From assembly GCF_900185715.1 (NCBI RefSeq), contig NZ_FYAS01000045.1:1-64000 (forward strand): a stretch of 64,000 nt of DNA, read 5' to 3'. Under the pieces are notes generated by a model. The model made no database searches and was not told the origin of the DNA. It was given only the letters and a program-made list of their open reading frames with translations. Both the position numbers and the translations under genes were made by a program. This document shows positions 1 through 7,796 of the stretch, piece by piece. Within the stretch, counting starts at the first letter, position 1. The number at the start of each line of letters is the position of its first letter. This stretch comes from Allobosea sp. CS1GBMeth4 (GTDB lineage Bacteria; Pseudomonadota; Alphaproteobacteria; Rhizobiales; Beijerinckiaceae).

Positions 1-396
1 CGGCGGACGCGGCGCCGCCTCGCGAGCGGCCGGCGCCAGGGTGCCGGGCCGGGCCGGCGGCATCACCGCCTGCAGGGCCGGCCCGCCCGAGCTCGACGGC
101 TCGGCGACGGCAGGCGTCTCGGCCCGCCGCGTCTCCGCCGGACGAGCGGCCGACTGCGAAGGCGGCGACAGCATCGGCGCCGGATGGCGGCCCTTCTGGA
201 ACAGGACCGCATTCAGGACGATCAGCACCGAGACCGCCGCGAAGAGCAACACGACGAAACCGCGCCCCGGGCGCCGGGCGAACCAGCGCAGGAACCGCGC
301 CAGCAGCGATGGCGCGGCGCGCCGGCCGGCGGGGCGACGGGCGGGGATGGACAGCGTCGCATCGGAGCGGGCGCGGGCGGCGAGCGTGGCTGACAT
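1..396 (-). CDS. Single-pass membrane protein, N-terminal part (runs off the window)
   Basis: An open frame reads on the minus strand from an ATG at 396 to the window edge without a stop (132 codons seen). Residues 1-50 are basic and end in a short Arg-rich stretch; residues about 51-70 form one clear transmembrane helix (GFVVLLFAAVSVLIVLNAVL). After it the chain is a Pro/Ala/Ser-rich, probably disordered, periplasmic linker. The C-terminal domain lies outside the window, so the function cannot be read; in related bacteria this layout often carries a peptidoglycan-binding or SPOR-type domain, which is only a guess. It starts 17 nt after the stop of the upstream histidine kinase gene, so the two are probably co-transcribed. 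Confidence 0.7.
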   Translation of the reverse strand, partial: MSATLAARARSDATLSIPARRPAGRRAAPSLLARFLRWFARRPGRGFVVLLFAAVSVLIVLNAVLFQKGRHPAPMLSPPSQSAARPAETRRAETPAVAEPSSSGGPALQAVMPPARPGTLAPAAREAAPRPP

Positions 397-413
397 CGGT
401 CTTCAACTCTCGG

Positions 414-2237
414 TCAGGCGGTCAGGCGAATGGGTTGTTTGGTTTCGAGCCCGCGGCGCGGCGCGCGGGCGAAGGTCGCGATCCGGGCCGGCTCGCTCGC
501 TGCGGAGACGCCGCCGACCGGCAGGCGGACCCCGACACGGGTGCCGACGCCGGGCGCACTCTCGATGGTGAGCGTGCCGCCATGCAGGCCGACCAGGCCA
601 CGCACCACCGACAGGCCGAGGCCAGTGCCGTCATGGCCGCGATCATAGGAGGACTTGGCCTGGAAGAAGGGGTCGCCCAGCCGCGGCAGGTCCGCCGCCG
701 CGATGCCGATGCCGGTATCCGAGACGGACAGGTCGATCATACCGCCGTCACGCACCAGGGCGAGCGTGACGCGGCCGCCGGCCGGCGTGAACTTGATCGC
801 GTTCGACAGCAGGTTGAGCATCACCTGCTTGAGGGCCCGCCTGTCGCCGAGCAGGGGCGGCAGCTCCGGCCCGATGACGCGCTCGAGCGCGACCGCGCCG
901 GCCTTGGCCTTGAGCGCGACGACGTTGCAGCAATCCTCGGCGAGCTCGGCCATGTCGAGGGCGTCCTGCTCGATCGACATCGCCCCGCTCTCGATCTTCG
1001 AGACGTCGAGCAGGGTGTTGACCACATCGAGCAGGTGCTGGCCGGAATCGTGGATGATCCTGGCGTATTCCTGGCGTTGCGCCGGGCTGAAGGTGGCGCC
1101 CAGATCGCTCCCCAGCATTTCCGAGAAGCCGATGATGGCGTTGAGCGGAGTGCGCAGCTCATGGCTGACGGTCGCCAGGAACTGGCCCTTGACGTCGCTC
1201 GCCTTGACCGCCTCGGCGTGGGTCCGCTCACGCTCCTCGTCGACGGCATGCCGGTCGGTCACGTCGCGGCTGACGCAGACGACGGCGGCGCCGCCCCGCG
1301 TCCCGGCCTGCTCGATGCGCCGGGCGCTGAGATCGAGCCAGCGCACGACCGGGCTCGCCGGCAGCTCGGCGCCGACGCCGGCCGGGACGAACAGGACGCG
1401 GAAGCAGGCGCTGGCCCGGCCGGGACCGTGCGCGGCGTCGTTCAGCGCTTTCAGGAAGAGCGGCCGGTCGGCGATGTGGACGCGCTCGAACAGGCCACGG
1501 CCGAAGAGCTGGCCCGGTTCCGCGCCGGTCAGGCCGCGAGCAGCCTCGTTGGCGAAGACGACGGAGCCCGCCGCATCATGCCAGGTGACGAGGTCGCCGA
1601 CATGCTCGAGCATCAGCCGCGCGCGCGCATCAGAGGCGCGATGCTCGCGCAGCTCGTCGTCGCGGCGATGGAGGAAGCCGGCCGTGATCAGGGTCGCATG
1701 CAGGATCGCGACGGCCGACAGGGCAGGCATCGCCTGCCAGGCCCAGGCCGCCGGCTCGCCGATCGCGCCGGCGGCCTGAAGAGCGACGACGGCGCCCAGA
1801 CCGATCGCCGCGATCACGGCGGCGCGCGCCACATGGAGCCGCGAACCGAAGAACAGGGCTTCGGCCGGGATCGCGGCGAGCCAGAGCAGCATCGGCGACG
1901 CCGCTCCGCCGGTCATGCAGGCGAGCGAGCCGATCAGCAGCATCATGGCCGCACCCGAGAGTCCATGGGCGAGGTCGAGGCGGCCCGTCCGCGAGAGAAG
2001 GAAGATCGCCAGCAGAGGAAGCGCCATCGCGACGATGACGAGGAGCTCGAGCGCCCCGACGCGACCGCGCCAGGCGACATAGGCCGGGACCAGGCTGAGC
2101 GCGATGGTCGAGGCGGCAAGTCTCGTCAGCATGAAGCGCTCGTGACGCATGCGCTCGAGCGAATCGGCCAGCGCCGATGGATGAACCATCGCCGCGACCT
2201 GCGCCCTGACCGCCGTCCTCAAACTGGAAAACCGCAA
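414..2237 (-). CDS. Membrane-bound PAS sensor histidine kinase, DivJ-like
   Basis: 607 residues. About six hydrophobic helices fill residues 36-190, a PAS-like domain follows (about 205-330), then a HisKA H-box with the phospho-acceptor His359 (SHELRTPLN) and a HATPase domain with N box (NLLSNAIKF), G1 box (DTGIGI) and G2 box (GTGLGLSVVRGLVGLHGG). There is no receiver domain. A multi-TM N-terminus plus this G2 box resembles DivJ, the kinase of the DivK/CtrA cell-cycle circuit; that assignment is an inference. A perfect TTAA-N7-TTAA box lies about 70 bp upstream. The gene is followed closely by the partial membrane protein at 1-396. Confidence 0.85.
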   Translation of the reverse strand: MRFSSLRTAVRAQVAAMVHPSALADSLERMRHERFMLTRLAASTIALSLVPAYVAWRGRVGALELLVIVAMALPLLAIFLLSRTGRLDLAHGLSGAAMMLLIGSLACMTGGAASPMLLWLAAIPAEALFFGSRLHVARAAVIAAIGLGAVVALQAAGAIGEPAAWAWQAMPALSAVAILHATLITAGFLHRRDDELREHRASDARARLMLEHVGDLVTWHDAAGSVVFANEAARGLTGAEPGQLFGRGLFERVHIADRPLFLKALNDAAHGPGRASACFRVLFVPAGVGAELPASPVVRWLDLSARRIEQAGTRGGAAVVCVSRDVTDRHAVDEERERTHAEAVKASDVKGQFLATVSHELRTPLNAIIGFSEMLGSDLGATFSPAQRQEYARIIHDSGQHLLDVVNTLLDVSKIESGAMSIEQDALDMAELAEDCCNVVALKAKAGAVALERVIGPELPPLLGDRRALKQVMLNLLSNAIKFTPAGGRVTLALVRDGGMIDLSVSDTGIGIAAADLPRLGDPFFQAKSSYDRGHDGTGLGLSVVRGLVGLHGGTLTIESAPGVGTRVGVRLPVGGVSAASEPARIATFARAPRRGLETKQPIRLTA

Positions 2238-2570
2238 ACGCGCACCTCTGCCGGATCTCGGCGCTTTCGCCTCGCCTTCTTGTCCCGATCCTCGCGTCTG
2301 CCGTTTAAGCGGGGCTTAAAGAGCCCCGGGCCGCGACATGCCGAGGAGCGGCCCGGCAACCAGAAGAGATCTTGTTTTGCAATGGCTTGCGCCGGCATCG
2401 CAGGCTGTCCGGAAGGCAAGCGGTTGTTGCCGGCAAGGTGAACGGAAGCTGAAGACGATCCGTCGGCTTCGATTCAAATCGACGCTTTCGGGAACACCGG
2501 ATCTTTCGACCCATGCGCTAGGGTCAGGGCATTCACGGGCTGGGGAGCCTGTAACGGCACGGGGGCGAGC
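2238..2570. other. Intergenic region between divergent genes (333 bp)
   Basis: Holds the upstream regions of the DivJ-like kinase (minus) and the small secreted-type protein at 2571 (plus). Apart from the CtrA box at 2305-2319 I see no RNA gene or repeat in it. Open frames here lack coding character. Confidence 0.5.
2305..2319. promoter_or_regulatory. CtrA-binding box (exact TTAA-N7-TTAA)
   Basis: TTAA at 2305-2308, seven bases, TTAA at 2316-2319. The site is a partial palindrome (TTTAAGC/GCTTAAA type arms). It sits 68-82 bp upstream of the ATG of the DivJ-like kinase on the minus strand, a normal place for CtrA to control a promoter. The exact match to the full-site consensus is seen; binding is inferred. 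Confidence 0.55.
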
Positions 2571-2852
2571 ATGGCCTATCTTCTGCGCAGCCTCGCGATC
2601 GTCGGCGTGATCGCGCTGAATTCGCCCGTGCACGGCACGAAGACCGAGCCGGATGCGCTGACCATCGACGCCGCGGCCGCGATCGCGGTTCTCGCCAGGA
2701 TCGATCCGAAGGCCGCGTTGCAAGGTGCGGCCAGCCTGCGCGAGGCGGCCGAGGTGCTCGCCGGGCTGGAACCCGAGACCCGCGCCCGGGTCCTCGCACT
2801 CGCCGCAAGCGCCGCGGCCAGGAGCGACGAGGCCCGGCCGCGACAGCGCTGA
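2571..2852 (+). CDS. Small hypothetical protein with N-terminal hydrophobic segment
   Basis: 93 residues. The first about 20 residues (MAYLLRSLAIVGVIALNS) look like a signal peptide or membrane anchor; the rest is Ala-rich and helical with no recognisable motif. It resembles in size and start the small DUF5330-like proteins found beside sufE in Hyphomicrobiales, but I cannot confirm this. A GGGGGCG stretch precedes the ATG. It lies 91 bp upstream of sufE on the same strand. Confidence 0.55.
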   Translation: MAYLLRSLAIVGVIALNSPVHGTKTEPDALTIDAAAAIAVLARIDPKAALQGAASLREAAEVLAGLEPETRARVLALAASAAARSDEARPRQR

Positions 2853-2943
2853 CGCTTGACCTCGCCGCGCGGGCGGCCGAAGAGGCTCGCCAGCGCCGCC
2901 CACCGGCGGCGGCAGGATGGGGCCGGAGCCGGAAGCGCAGGTC

Positions 2944-3369
2944 ATGAGCGAAAGCCTCGACGAGATCGTCGCCAATTTCGAGCTGCTCGACGAGTGGGAC
3001 GACCGCTATCGCTATCTGATCGAGCTCGGGCGCAGCCTCGCGCCGCTGCCCGAGGAGGCGCATAGCGACGCCAACAAGGTACGCGGCTGCGCCAGCCAGG
3101 TCTGGCTCGAGACCCGCATCGAGGGGGAGCCCGGAGAGACCAGGCGCCTTCATTTCCGCGGCGACAGCGACGCCCATATCGTGCGCGGCCTGGTCGCGCT
3201 CGCCATCGCCATCCACTCCGGACACACGGCCCAGGAGATCCTGGCCACCGACGCCTTCGCGATCTACGAGCGGCTCGGACTGGCGGCTCATCTGACGCCG
3301 CAGCGCTCCAACGGCGTGCGCGCCATGATGGAGCGGATCAAGAGCGACGCTCGCGCCGCGCTCGGCTGA
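2944..3369 (+). CDS. sufE: SufE family cysteine desulfurase sulfur acceptor
   Basis: 141 residues from the ATG at 2944. SufE accepts persulfide sulfur from SufS and stimulates Fe-S cluster assembly. The family core is visible: a helical N-terminus (IVANFELLDEWDDRYRYLIELG), the acceptor cysteine in VRGCASQVWL (about residue 51), a hydrophobic strand/helix region, and the C-terminal LTPQRSNGVRAMMERIK. An in-frame ATG lies 27 nt upstream at 2917; I prefer 2944 because homologues begin next to the DEIVANFE helix and GGAAG lies about 10 nt upstream. No other suf gene is in the window. Confidence 0.92.
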   Translation: MSESLDEIVANFELLDEWDDRYRYLIELGRSLAPLPEEAHSDANKVRGCASQVWLETRIEGEPGETRRLHFRGDSDAHIVRGLVALAIAIHSGHTAQEILATDAFAIYERLGLAAHLTPQRSNGVRAMMERIKSDARAALG

Positions 3370-3382
3370 CGCGCCGGCGCGA

Positions 3383-4186
3383 TCAGCCGGCGTCCGGGCC
3401 GCGTGGCGGGAACGCTGGCCGCGCATCCGAGGCGAGCCATGCATCATGGCGGCTCCCGCGGCCGTTCGGCCGCCCGCCCAGGCCGTAATGCTCGGCGAGC
3501 GCCGAGAGCGCCAGGCGCAGCACGACCTTGGCGGAACGGGCCGGCCATTTGCGCTCGCGCTCGACCTGATCGAGTCCCTTGAGGAAACCGCAGACATCGA
3601 TCGCCAGGCCGGAAAGCTCCGGGCCGAGCCGCTTGCAGGCGTTGCGCACGCGCTGGCGCGCCGCCAGGCTGGAATCGGATGCCTCGGCCGGCCCACGCGC
3701 CGGCGCATGCGTGCCGGCGGCGAGGCCGGCATCCCAGTTGACCGTCACCCGCGGCAGCATCTGCGCCAGGGTCAGGTCGGCCCGGAAACGCTCGCCGGCG
3801 GCGAACTCGGCCGCCGAGATCTGCGGCGCGCCATCCTTGCCGGGACGGCGGTGGAGCCAGAGCAGCGGGCTCTCGCGCTCGTCGAGGACGACCTGTTGCG
3901 CCTGCCCATCGGCCATCACGACCGTGGTCGCACGCGGCCTTTCGGCCTCCGCCAGGCGCAGCAGACGCTTCCCGCCCTCGACGCACCAGGCCGCGAAGCC
4001 GGCGGCGACGAGGGCCTCGGCCTCCGGCGCCGGTGCATAGCCCGCGCCCAGCGTCGTGCCGGCGTGGCGACGGTAAAGGGCGATGCGGCCGCAACCGATC
4101 GGCGAGGCGATCGCATAGGCGCCGGGTCTGCTGAGGTGCCGCAGCAGGCGCGAGGGCGCCTCGGTCCGATCATCGGTCCCGCTCAT
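3383..4186 (-). CDS. DUF6456 domain-containing protein
   Basis: 267 residues. The C-terminal half holds the segment characteristic of DUF6456 proteins of Hyphomicrobiales: ESPLLWLHRRPGKDG, FRADLTLAQMLPRVTVNWD, then a helical region ending WPARSAKVVLRLALSALAEHYGL. Function is unknown; the family is often annotated as HTH/replication-related because of its neighbours. Here its start overlaps by 4 nt (ATGA) the stop of a small protein with a DnaA domain IV, implying translational coupling and a shared role. Confidence 0.8.
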   Translation of the reverse strand: MSGTDDRTEAPSRLLRHLSRPGAYAIASPIGCGRIALYRRHAGTTLGAGYAPAPEAEALVAAGFAAWCVEGGKRLLRLAEAERPRATTVVMADGQAQQVVLDERESPLLWLHRRPGKDGAPQISAAEFAAGERFRADLTLAQMLPRVTVNWDAGLAAGTHAPARGPAEASDSSLAARQRVRNACKRLGPELSGLAIDVCGFLKGLDQVERERKWPARSAKVVLRLALSALAEHYGLGGRPNGRGSRHDAWLASDARPAFPPRGPDAG

Positions 4187-4566
4187 CGTGCCATCTCCAC
4201 CAGCGGCTCGGCCTCGAACCCGAGTGCGAGGCTCATCAGCCCGGCCTCCAGGGCCCCGACGGCGAGATCGAAAGCGGGCCGGTCACGCCGGTCCTCGATC
4301 AGCGCGCACGCGTGACGGACGGTGGTCCGATCACGCTCGAAGCAGCAGCCCACCTGCGTCATCGTCAGGCCGAAGACGACATGGGCGAGATACATCGCCA
4401 TCTGCCGGGCGAAAGCGACACTGCGTGTTCCGCCGCGCTCTCGTCGCAGCGCCGCCGCCGGGACCCGGAGCGCGCCGCAGGCGGCGGCCTCGGCCAGCCG
4501 CGCGACGGCGCGGCGATGCATCGCATCAGACCGCTTGGCAATCAGTTTGTTCATGCTATGTTCCAT
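4183..4566 (-). CDS. Orphan DnaA domain IV (DNA-binding) protein
   Basis: About 127 residues. The middle carries the DnaA domain IV fold: a helix containing ARQMAMYLAHVVFGLTMTQVG, then the DnaA signature in FERDRTTVRHACALI, which matches the (R/K)D(H/R)TTV-HA motif that reads the DnaA box. There is no AAA+ ATPase domain, so it cannot act as an initiator by itself; competition for or marking of DnaA boxes is an inference. Start uncertain: ATG at 4566 or 4554, or a TTG at 4587. The stop overlaps the DUF6456 gene start (ATGA). Confidence 0.75.
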   Translation of the reverse strand: MEHSMNKLIAKRSDAMHRRAVARLAEAAACGALRVPAAALRRERGGTRSVAFARQMAMYLAHVVFGLTMTQVGCCFERDRTTVRHACALIEDRRDRPAFDLAVGALEAGLMSLALGFEAEPLVEMAR

Positions 4567-4699
4567 TGCGAGCGCCGCCCTGCCCAACTCAACCGCGAAG
4601 ATCGAATTAGGGTTATATTCCTATACTCGAAATGGCAAGCGCGTTCCGCTTCCCTGTGACAGGCTCCTGACAGATTTGGGTGGCCGGCCAGGGCGCACG

Positions 4700-4727
4700 A
4701 AAAAAGCCGCCGGCAGAACCGGCGGCC
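4700..4727 (-). terminator. Rho-independent terminator of mucR
   Basis: Perfect 8-bp stem GCCGCCGG (4706-4713) / CCGGCGGC (4719-4726), 5-nt loop, followed in the minus-strand transcript by six U (4705-4700). It lies 40 bp after the mucR stop. Confidence 0.85.
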
Positions 4728-4766
4728 TTGTCGGCCGGCGATGGTGCCGGCGGGACCTGCGGCAGG

Positions 4767-5183
4767 TCAGCGGCGCTTGCGACGCTGCTGGCCCAGGCCC
4801 ATCTTCTTTGCCAGCTGCGAGCGCGCTTCGGCATAGTTCGGCGCGACCATCGGGTAGTCGGGCGGCAGACCCCACTTCTCGCGATACTGCTCGGGCGACA
4901 TGTTGTACTGCGTGCGCAGATGGCGCTTCAGCGACTTGAACTTCTTCCCGTCCTCGAGGCAGATCAGATAATCTGCCGTGATCGACTTCTTCACCGCAAC
5001 GGCCGGCTTCGGCGCCTCGACCGGGGCAACCGGCGCTGCGCCGCCGACGACGCGATTGAGTGCAGCGTGGACATCGTTGATCAGCGCCGGCAAATCGGAC
5101 GCGGGAACGGAATTGTTCGACACGTAGGCGGAAACGATATCTGCCGTCAGCTCGATGAAATCGGCACCGTCTTGGTCAGCCAT
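4767..5183 (-). CDS. MucR/Ros family transcriptional regulator
   Basis: 138 residues. N-terminal helical oligomerisation half ([24 protein letters not shown]), an Ala/Pro/Val linker, then the Ros/MucR finger [16 protein letters not shown] and the conserved tail [24 protein letters not shown]. MucR proteins are global, nucleoid-binding regulators of exopolysaccharide, motility and cell-cycle genes in Hyphomicrobiales and usually repress themselves. The four zinc-ligand positions of Ros read Cys75, Asp78, His88 and Tyr93, so the last His is replaced. Monocistronic, with its own terminator at 4700-4727 and a long, AT-richer upstream region. Confidence 0.9.
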   Translation of the reverse strand: MADQDGADFIELTADIVSAYVSNNSVPASDLPALINDVHAALNRVVGGAAPVAPVEAPKPAVAVKKSITADYLICLEDGKKFKSLKRHLRTQYNMSPEQYREKWGLPPDYPMVAPNYAEARSQLAKKMGLGQQRRKRR

Positions 5184-5581
5184 GATGGCGTTGCTCCATT
5201 GTTATCTTGACCGGTCATAGCGATGACTGCGCCAGCTCTGTTTCCAGGCGCGAGCGCCCTCCCTGATCTCCGCCGACGGATGGTCGAATCTCCACCGGAA
5301 TAGAATCATGCAAAACGGACCAGCCGGAACTCGTCTAAGCCATACGCATCAATATCGCAAGTGCCTTGACAAGGATTCGAATACATTCGCTCTGCCGTAT
5401 TATTGCTGATTTTGCGGACCGAAATCGTAACCAATGCGCTTTCGGTTGCAGCATTTGCGCCACAAGGTTGTCCTTGTCAGTGTCGGCACCGACCTCTACC
5501 TGTCGTCACCGGCAGGAGGAAGCGTTCCTGACCGGGACCTCGTCTTTTTCGAAGCGGTCAAATCAAGCCTGGAGACCACGC
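5184..5581. other. Divergent promoter region mucR / oligopeptidase gene (398 bp)
   Basis: This gap is clearly richer in A+T than its flanks, as expected for a MucR-bound control region. A TTGACA hexamer occurs at 5366-5371 on the plus strand without a convincing -10. No RNA gene or repeat was recognised. The plus-strand frame that continues upstream of the oligopeptidase ATG has no coding character here. Confidence 0.5.
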
Positions 5582-7723
5582 ATGACTAGCCAGCGCAGGG
5601 TCACCGCCCCGCCGGTCCCCGCCATCCGTCCGCAGAGCCGCGTCGTGCACGGCGTCGCACTGATCGACGATTACGCCTGGCTGCGGGCCGAGAACTGGCG
5701 GGACGTGCTGCGCGATCCGGAGGCGCTTCCCGCGGAGATCCGGGCGCATATCGAGGCGGAAAACGCCTGGTGCGACAAGCTGATGGCGCCGACGCGGGCG
5801 CTCCAGCGCACGCTCGTCAAGGAAATGCGCGGACGGATCAAGGAGGACGACAGCGAGCCGCCGCAGCCGGATGGGCCGTTCCTCTATTACAGCCGTTATC
5901 GACGCGGCGGCGAGCACCCGCTGATCTGCCGCAAGCCGCGCCGGGGCAAGGGCGACGAGGCCGGCCGCGAGCAGATCATGCTCGATGCCGACGCCCTGTC
6001 CGAAGGGAAGGAGTTCTTCGATCTCGGCGACGCCGAGCACAGCCCGGACCATCGCCTGCTCGCCTGGAGCGCCGACGAGGCCGGGTCCGAGCTCTACCTG
6101 ATCCGGATCCGCGACCTCGCCACCGGCGAAGACCTGCCCGACGCGATCGCCGAGACATCCGGCGAGATGATCTGGGCCGCCGATTCCCGCGCCTTCGTCT
6201 ATGTCGCGCTCGACGCCGACCATCGGCCGACGCGGGTCCTGCGCCATCGGCTCGGTACGCCGCAGAGCGAGGACGAACTGCTTTACGAGGAGACCGATCC
6301 CGGCCTGTTCGCCGATATCGACCAGACGCAGTCGCGCCGCTTCCTGCTGATCTCCAGCAGCGACCACGAGACCTCGGAGGTCAGGCTGGTCGATCTCCAG
6401 GACGCGGCGGGCAGGCCGAGGCTGATCGCACCGCGGCAGACGGGCCGGCAATACAGCGTCGAACACCATGGCGACGAGCTGCTGATCCTGACCAATGCGG
6501 ACGGGGCCGAAGACTTCAAGATCGTGCGCGCGCCACTGGCCGACCCGTCGCCGTCGAACTGGACCGATCTCGTGCCGCATGAGCGCGGCCGTCTCGTCCT
6601 CAGCCATCTTTGCCTCGCCGGCCGGTTGATCCGGCTGGAGCGGGAGGACGGCCTGCCGCGCATCGTCATACGCGACCTCAGTAGCGGGGCGGAGGCCAGC
6701 ATCGCCTTCGCCGAGGAAGCCTATGGGCTCGGCATCGACGCCGGCTACGAGTTCGAGACCGACCGGCTGCGCTTCATCTACGCCTCGATGGCGCGCCCGG
6801 CCGAGACCTACGATTACGACCTTGCGACCGGGGAGCGGGTGCTGGTGAAGCGCCAGGAGGTGCCCTCCGGCCACGATCCGGACGCCTATGTCGTGCGCCG
6901 CATCTTCGCCACGGCCGTGGACGGCGCCAAGATACCGGTCTCGCTGCTGCACCGGCGCGATCTGAAACGCGACGGCTCGGCGCCGTGCCTGCTCTACGGC
7001 TACGGCTCCTATGGCTCGGCGATGTCGGCCTCCTTCCGGACGCGGCCGCTCAGCCTGGTCGATCGCGGTTTCGTCTACGCCATCGCCCATATCCGCGGCG
7101 GCACGGACAAGGGCTGGGGCTGGTATCTCGACGGCAAGCGCCAGAACAAGCCCAACAGCTTCAGCGACTTCATCGCCGCCGGCGAGATGCTGGCGGCGGA
7201 GGGCTTCACCCGCCGCGGCCGCATCGTCGCCCAGGGCGGCAGCGCCGGCGGCATGCTGATGGGAGCGGTCGCCAATCTCGCGCCGGAGCTGTTCGCCGGC
7301 ATCATCGCCGAGGTGCCCTTCGTCGACGTGCTCAACACCATCCTCGACGAGAGCCTGCCGCTGACGCCGATGGAGTGGCCGGAATGGGGCGACCCGATCC
7401 GCGACGAGGCGGCCTTCCGGACGATCCTGAGCTATTCGCCTTATGACAACGTCAAGGCGCAGGTCTATCCGCCGATCCTGGCGACGGGCGGGCTCACCGA
7501 TCCGCGCGTCACCTATTGGGAGCCTGCGAAATGGGTGGCTCGCCTGCGCGCCAGGATGACCGGCGGCGGCCCGGTCATGCTGCACACGAACATGGACGCC
7601 GGCCATGCCGGCGCGGCGGGACGCTTCGACTCGCTCAAGGACACCGCCCTCGCCTATGCCTTCGCCATCGCGGCGGCGGCCGGCGACCTGAAGGCGGCCG
7701 GCAGGCCGGTCAGTTCGAGCTAG
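5582..7723 (+). CDS. Prolyl oligopeptidase family serine peptidase (oligopeptidase B-like)
   Basis: 713 residues from the ATG at 5582 (GGAG 8 nt upstream); the frame runs open further 5' but without family sequence. S9A peptidases cut peptides after basic residues in the cytoplasm. The N-terminal part (about 70-420) is the beta-propeller gate; the C-terminal alpha/beta-hydrolase domain holds the catalytic triad Ser554 (GGSAGG), Asp640 (GLTDPRV) and His675 (DAGHAG), with spacings matching oligopeptidase B. Typical family strings FLYYSR, YGSYGSAM and AHIRGG are present. No signal peptide. It is a stand-alone gene. Confidence 0.92.
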   Translation: MTSQRRVTAPPVPAIRPQSRVVHGVALIDDYAWLRAENWRDVLRDPEALPAEIRAHIEAENAWCDKLMAPTRALQRTLVKEMRGRIKEDDSEPPQPDGPFLYYSRYRRGGEHPLICRKPRRGKGDEAGREQIMLDADALSEGKEFFDLGDAEHSPDHRLLAWSADEAGSELYLIRIRDLATGEDLPDAIAETSGEMIWAADSRAFVYVALDADHRPTRVLRHRLGTPQSEDELLYEETDPGLFADIDQTQSRRFLLISSSDHETSEVRLVDLQDAAGRPRLIAPRQTGRQYSVEHHGDELLILTNADGAEDFKIVRAPLADPSPSNWTDLVPHERGRLVLSHLCLAGRLIRLEREDGLPRIVIRDLSSGAEASIAFAEEAYGLGIDAGYEFETDRLRFIYASMARPAETYDYDLATGERVLVKRQEVPSGHDPDAYVVRRIFATAVDGAKIPVSLLHRRDLKRDGSAPCLLYGYGSYGSAMSASFRTRPLSLVDRGFVYAIAHIRGGTDKGWGWYLDGKRQNKPNSFSDFIAAGEMLAAEGFTRRGRIVAQGGSAGGMLMGAVANLAPELFAGIIAEVPFVDVLNTILDESLPLTPMEWPEWGDPIRDEAAFRTILSYSPYDNVKAQVYPPILATGGLTDPRVTYWEPAKWVARLRARMTGGGPVMLHTNMDAGHAGAAGRFDSLKDTALAYAFAIAAAAGDLKAAGRPVSSS

Positions 7724-7796
7724 ACACACTGAATCTGGACGGAATCCTCCAAATGCAGCGTGATCCAAAGCGAAGAGTGAGAGACGGATTCACCGA

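Noticed and set aside
309-2441. A 710-codon open frame on the plus strand
   Set aside because: It lies opposite the DivJ-like kinase, whose minus-strand frame has clear PAS, HisKA and ATPase motifs. The plus frame is Arg/Gly/Asp-rich without any family motif, a usual shadow in GC-rich DNA.
5558-7768. A 736-codon open frame on the minus strand
   Set aside because: Exact antisense of the oligopeptidase gene, with low-complexity composition and no motif; the plus strand has the full catalytic triad.
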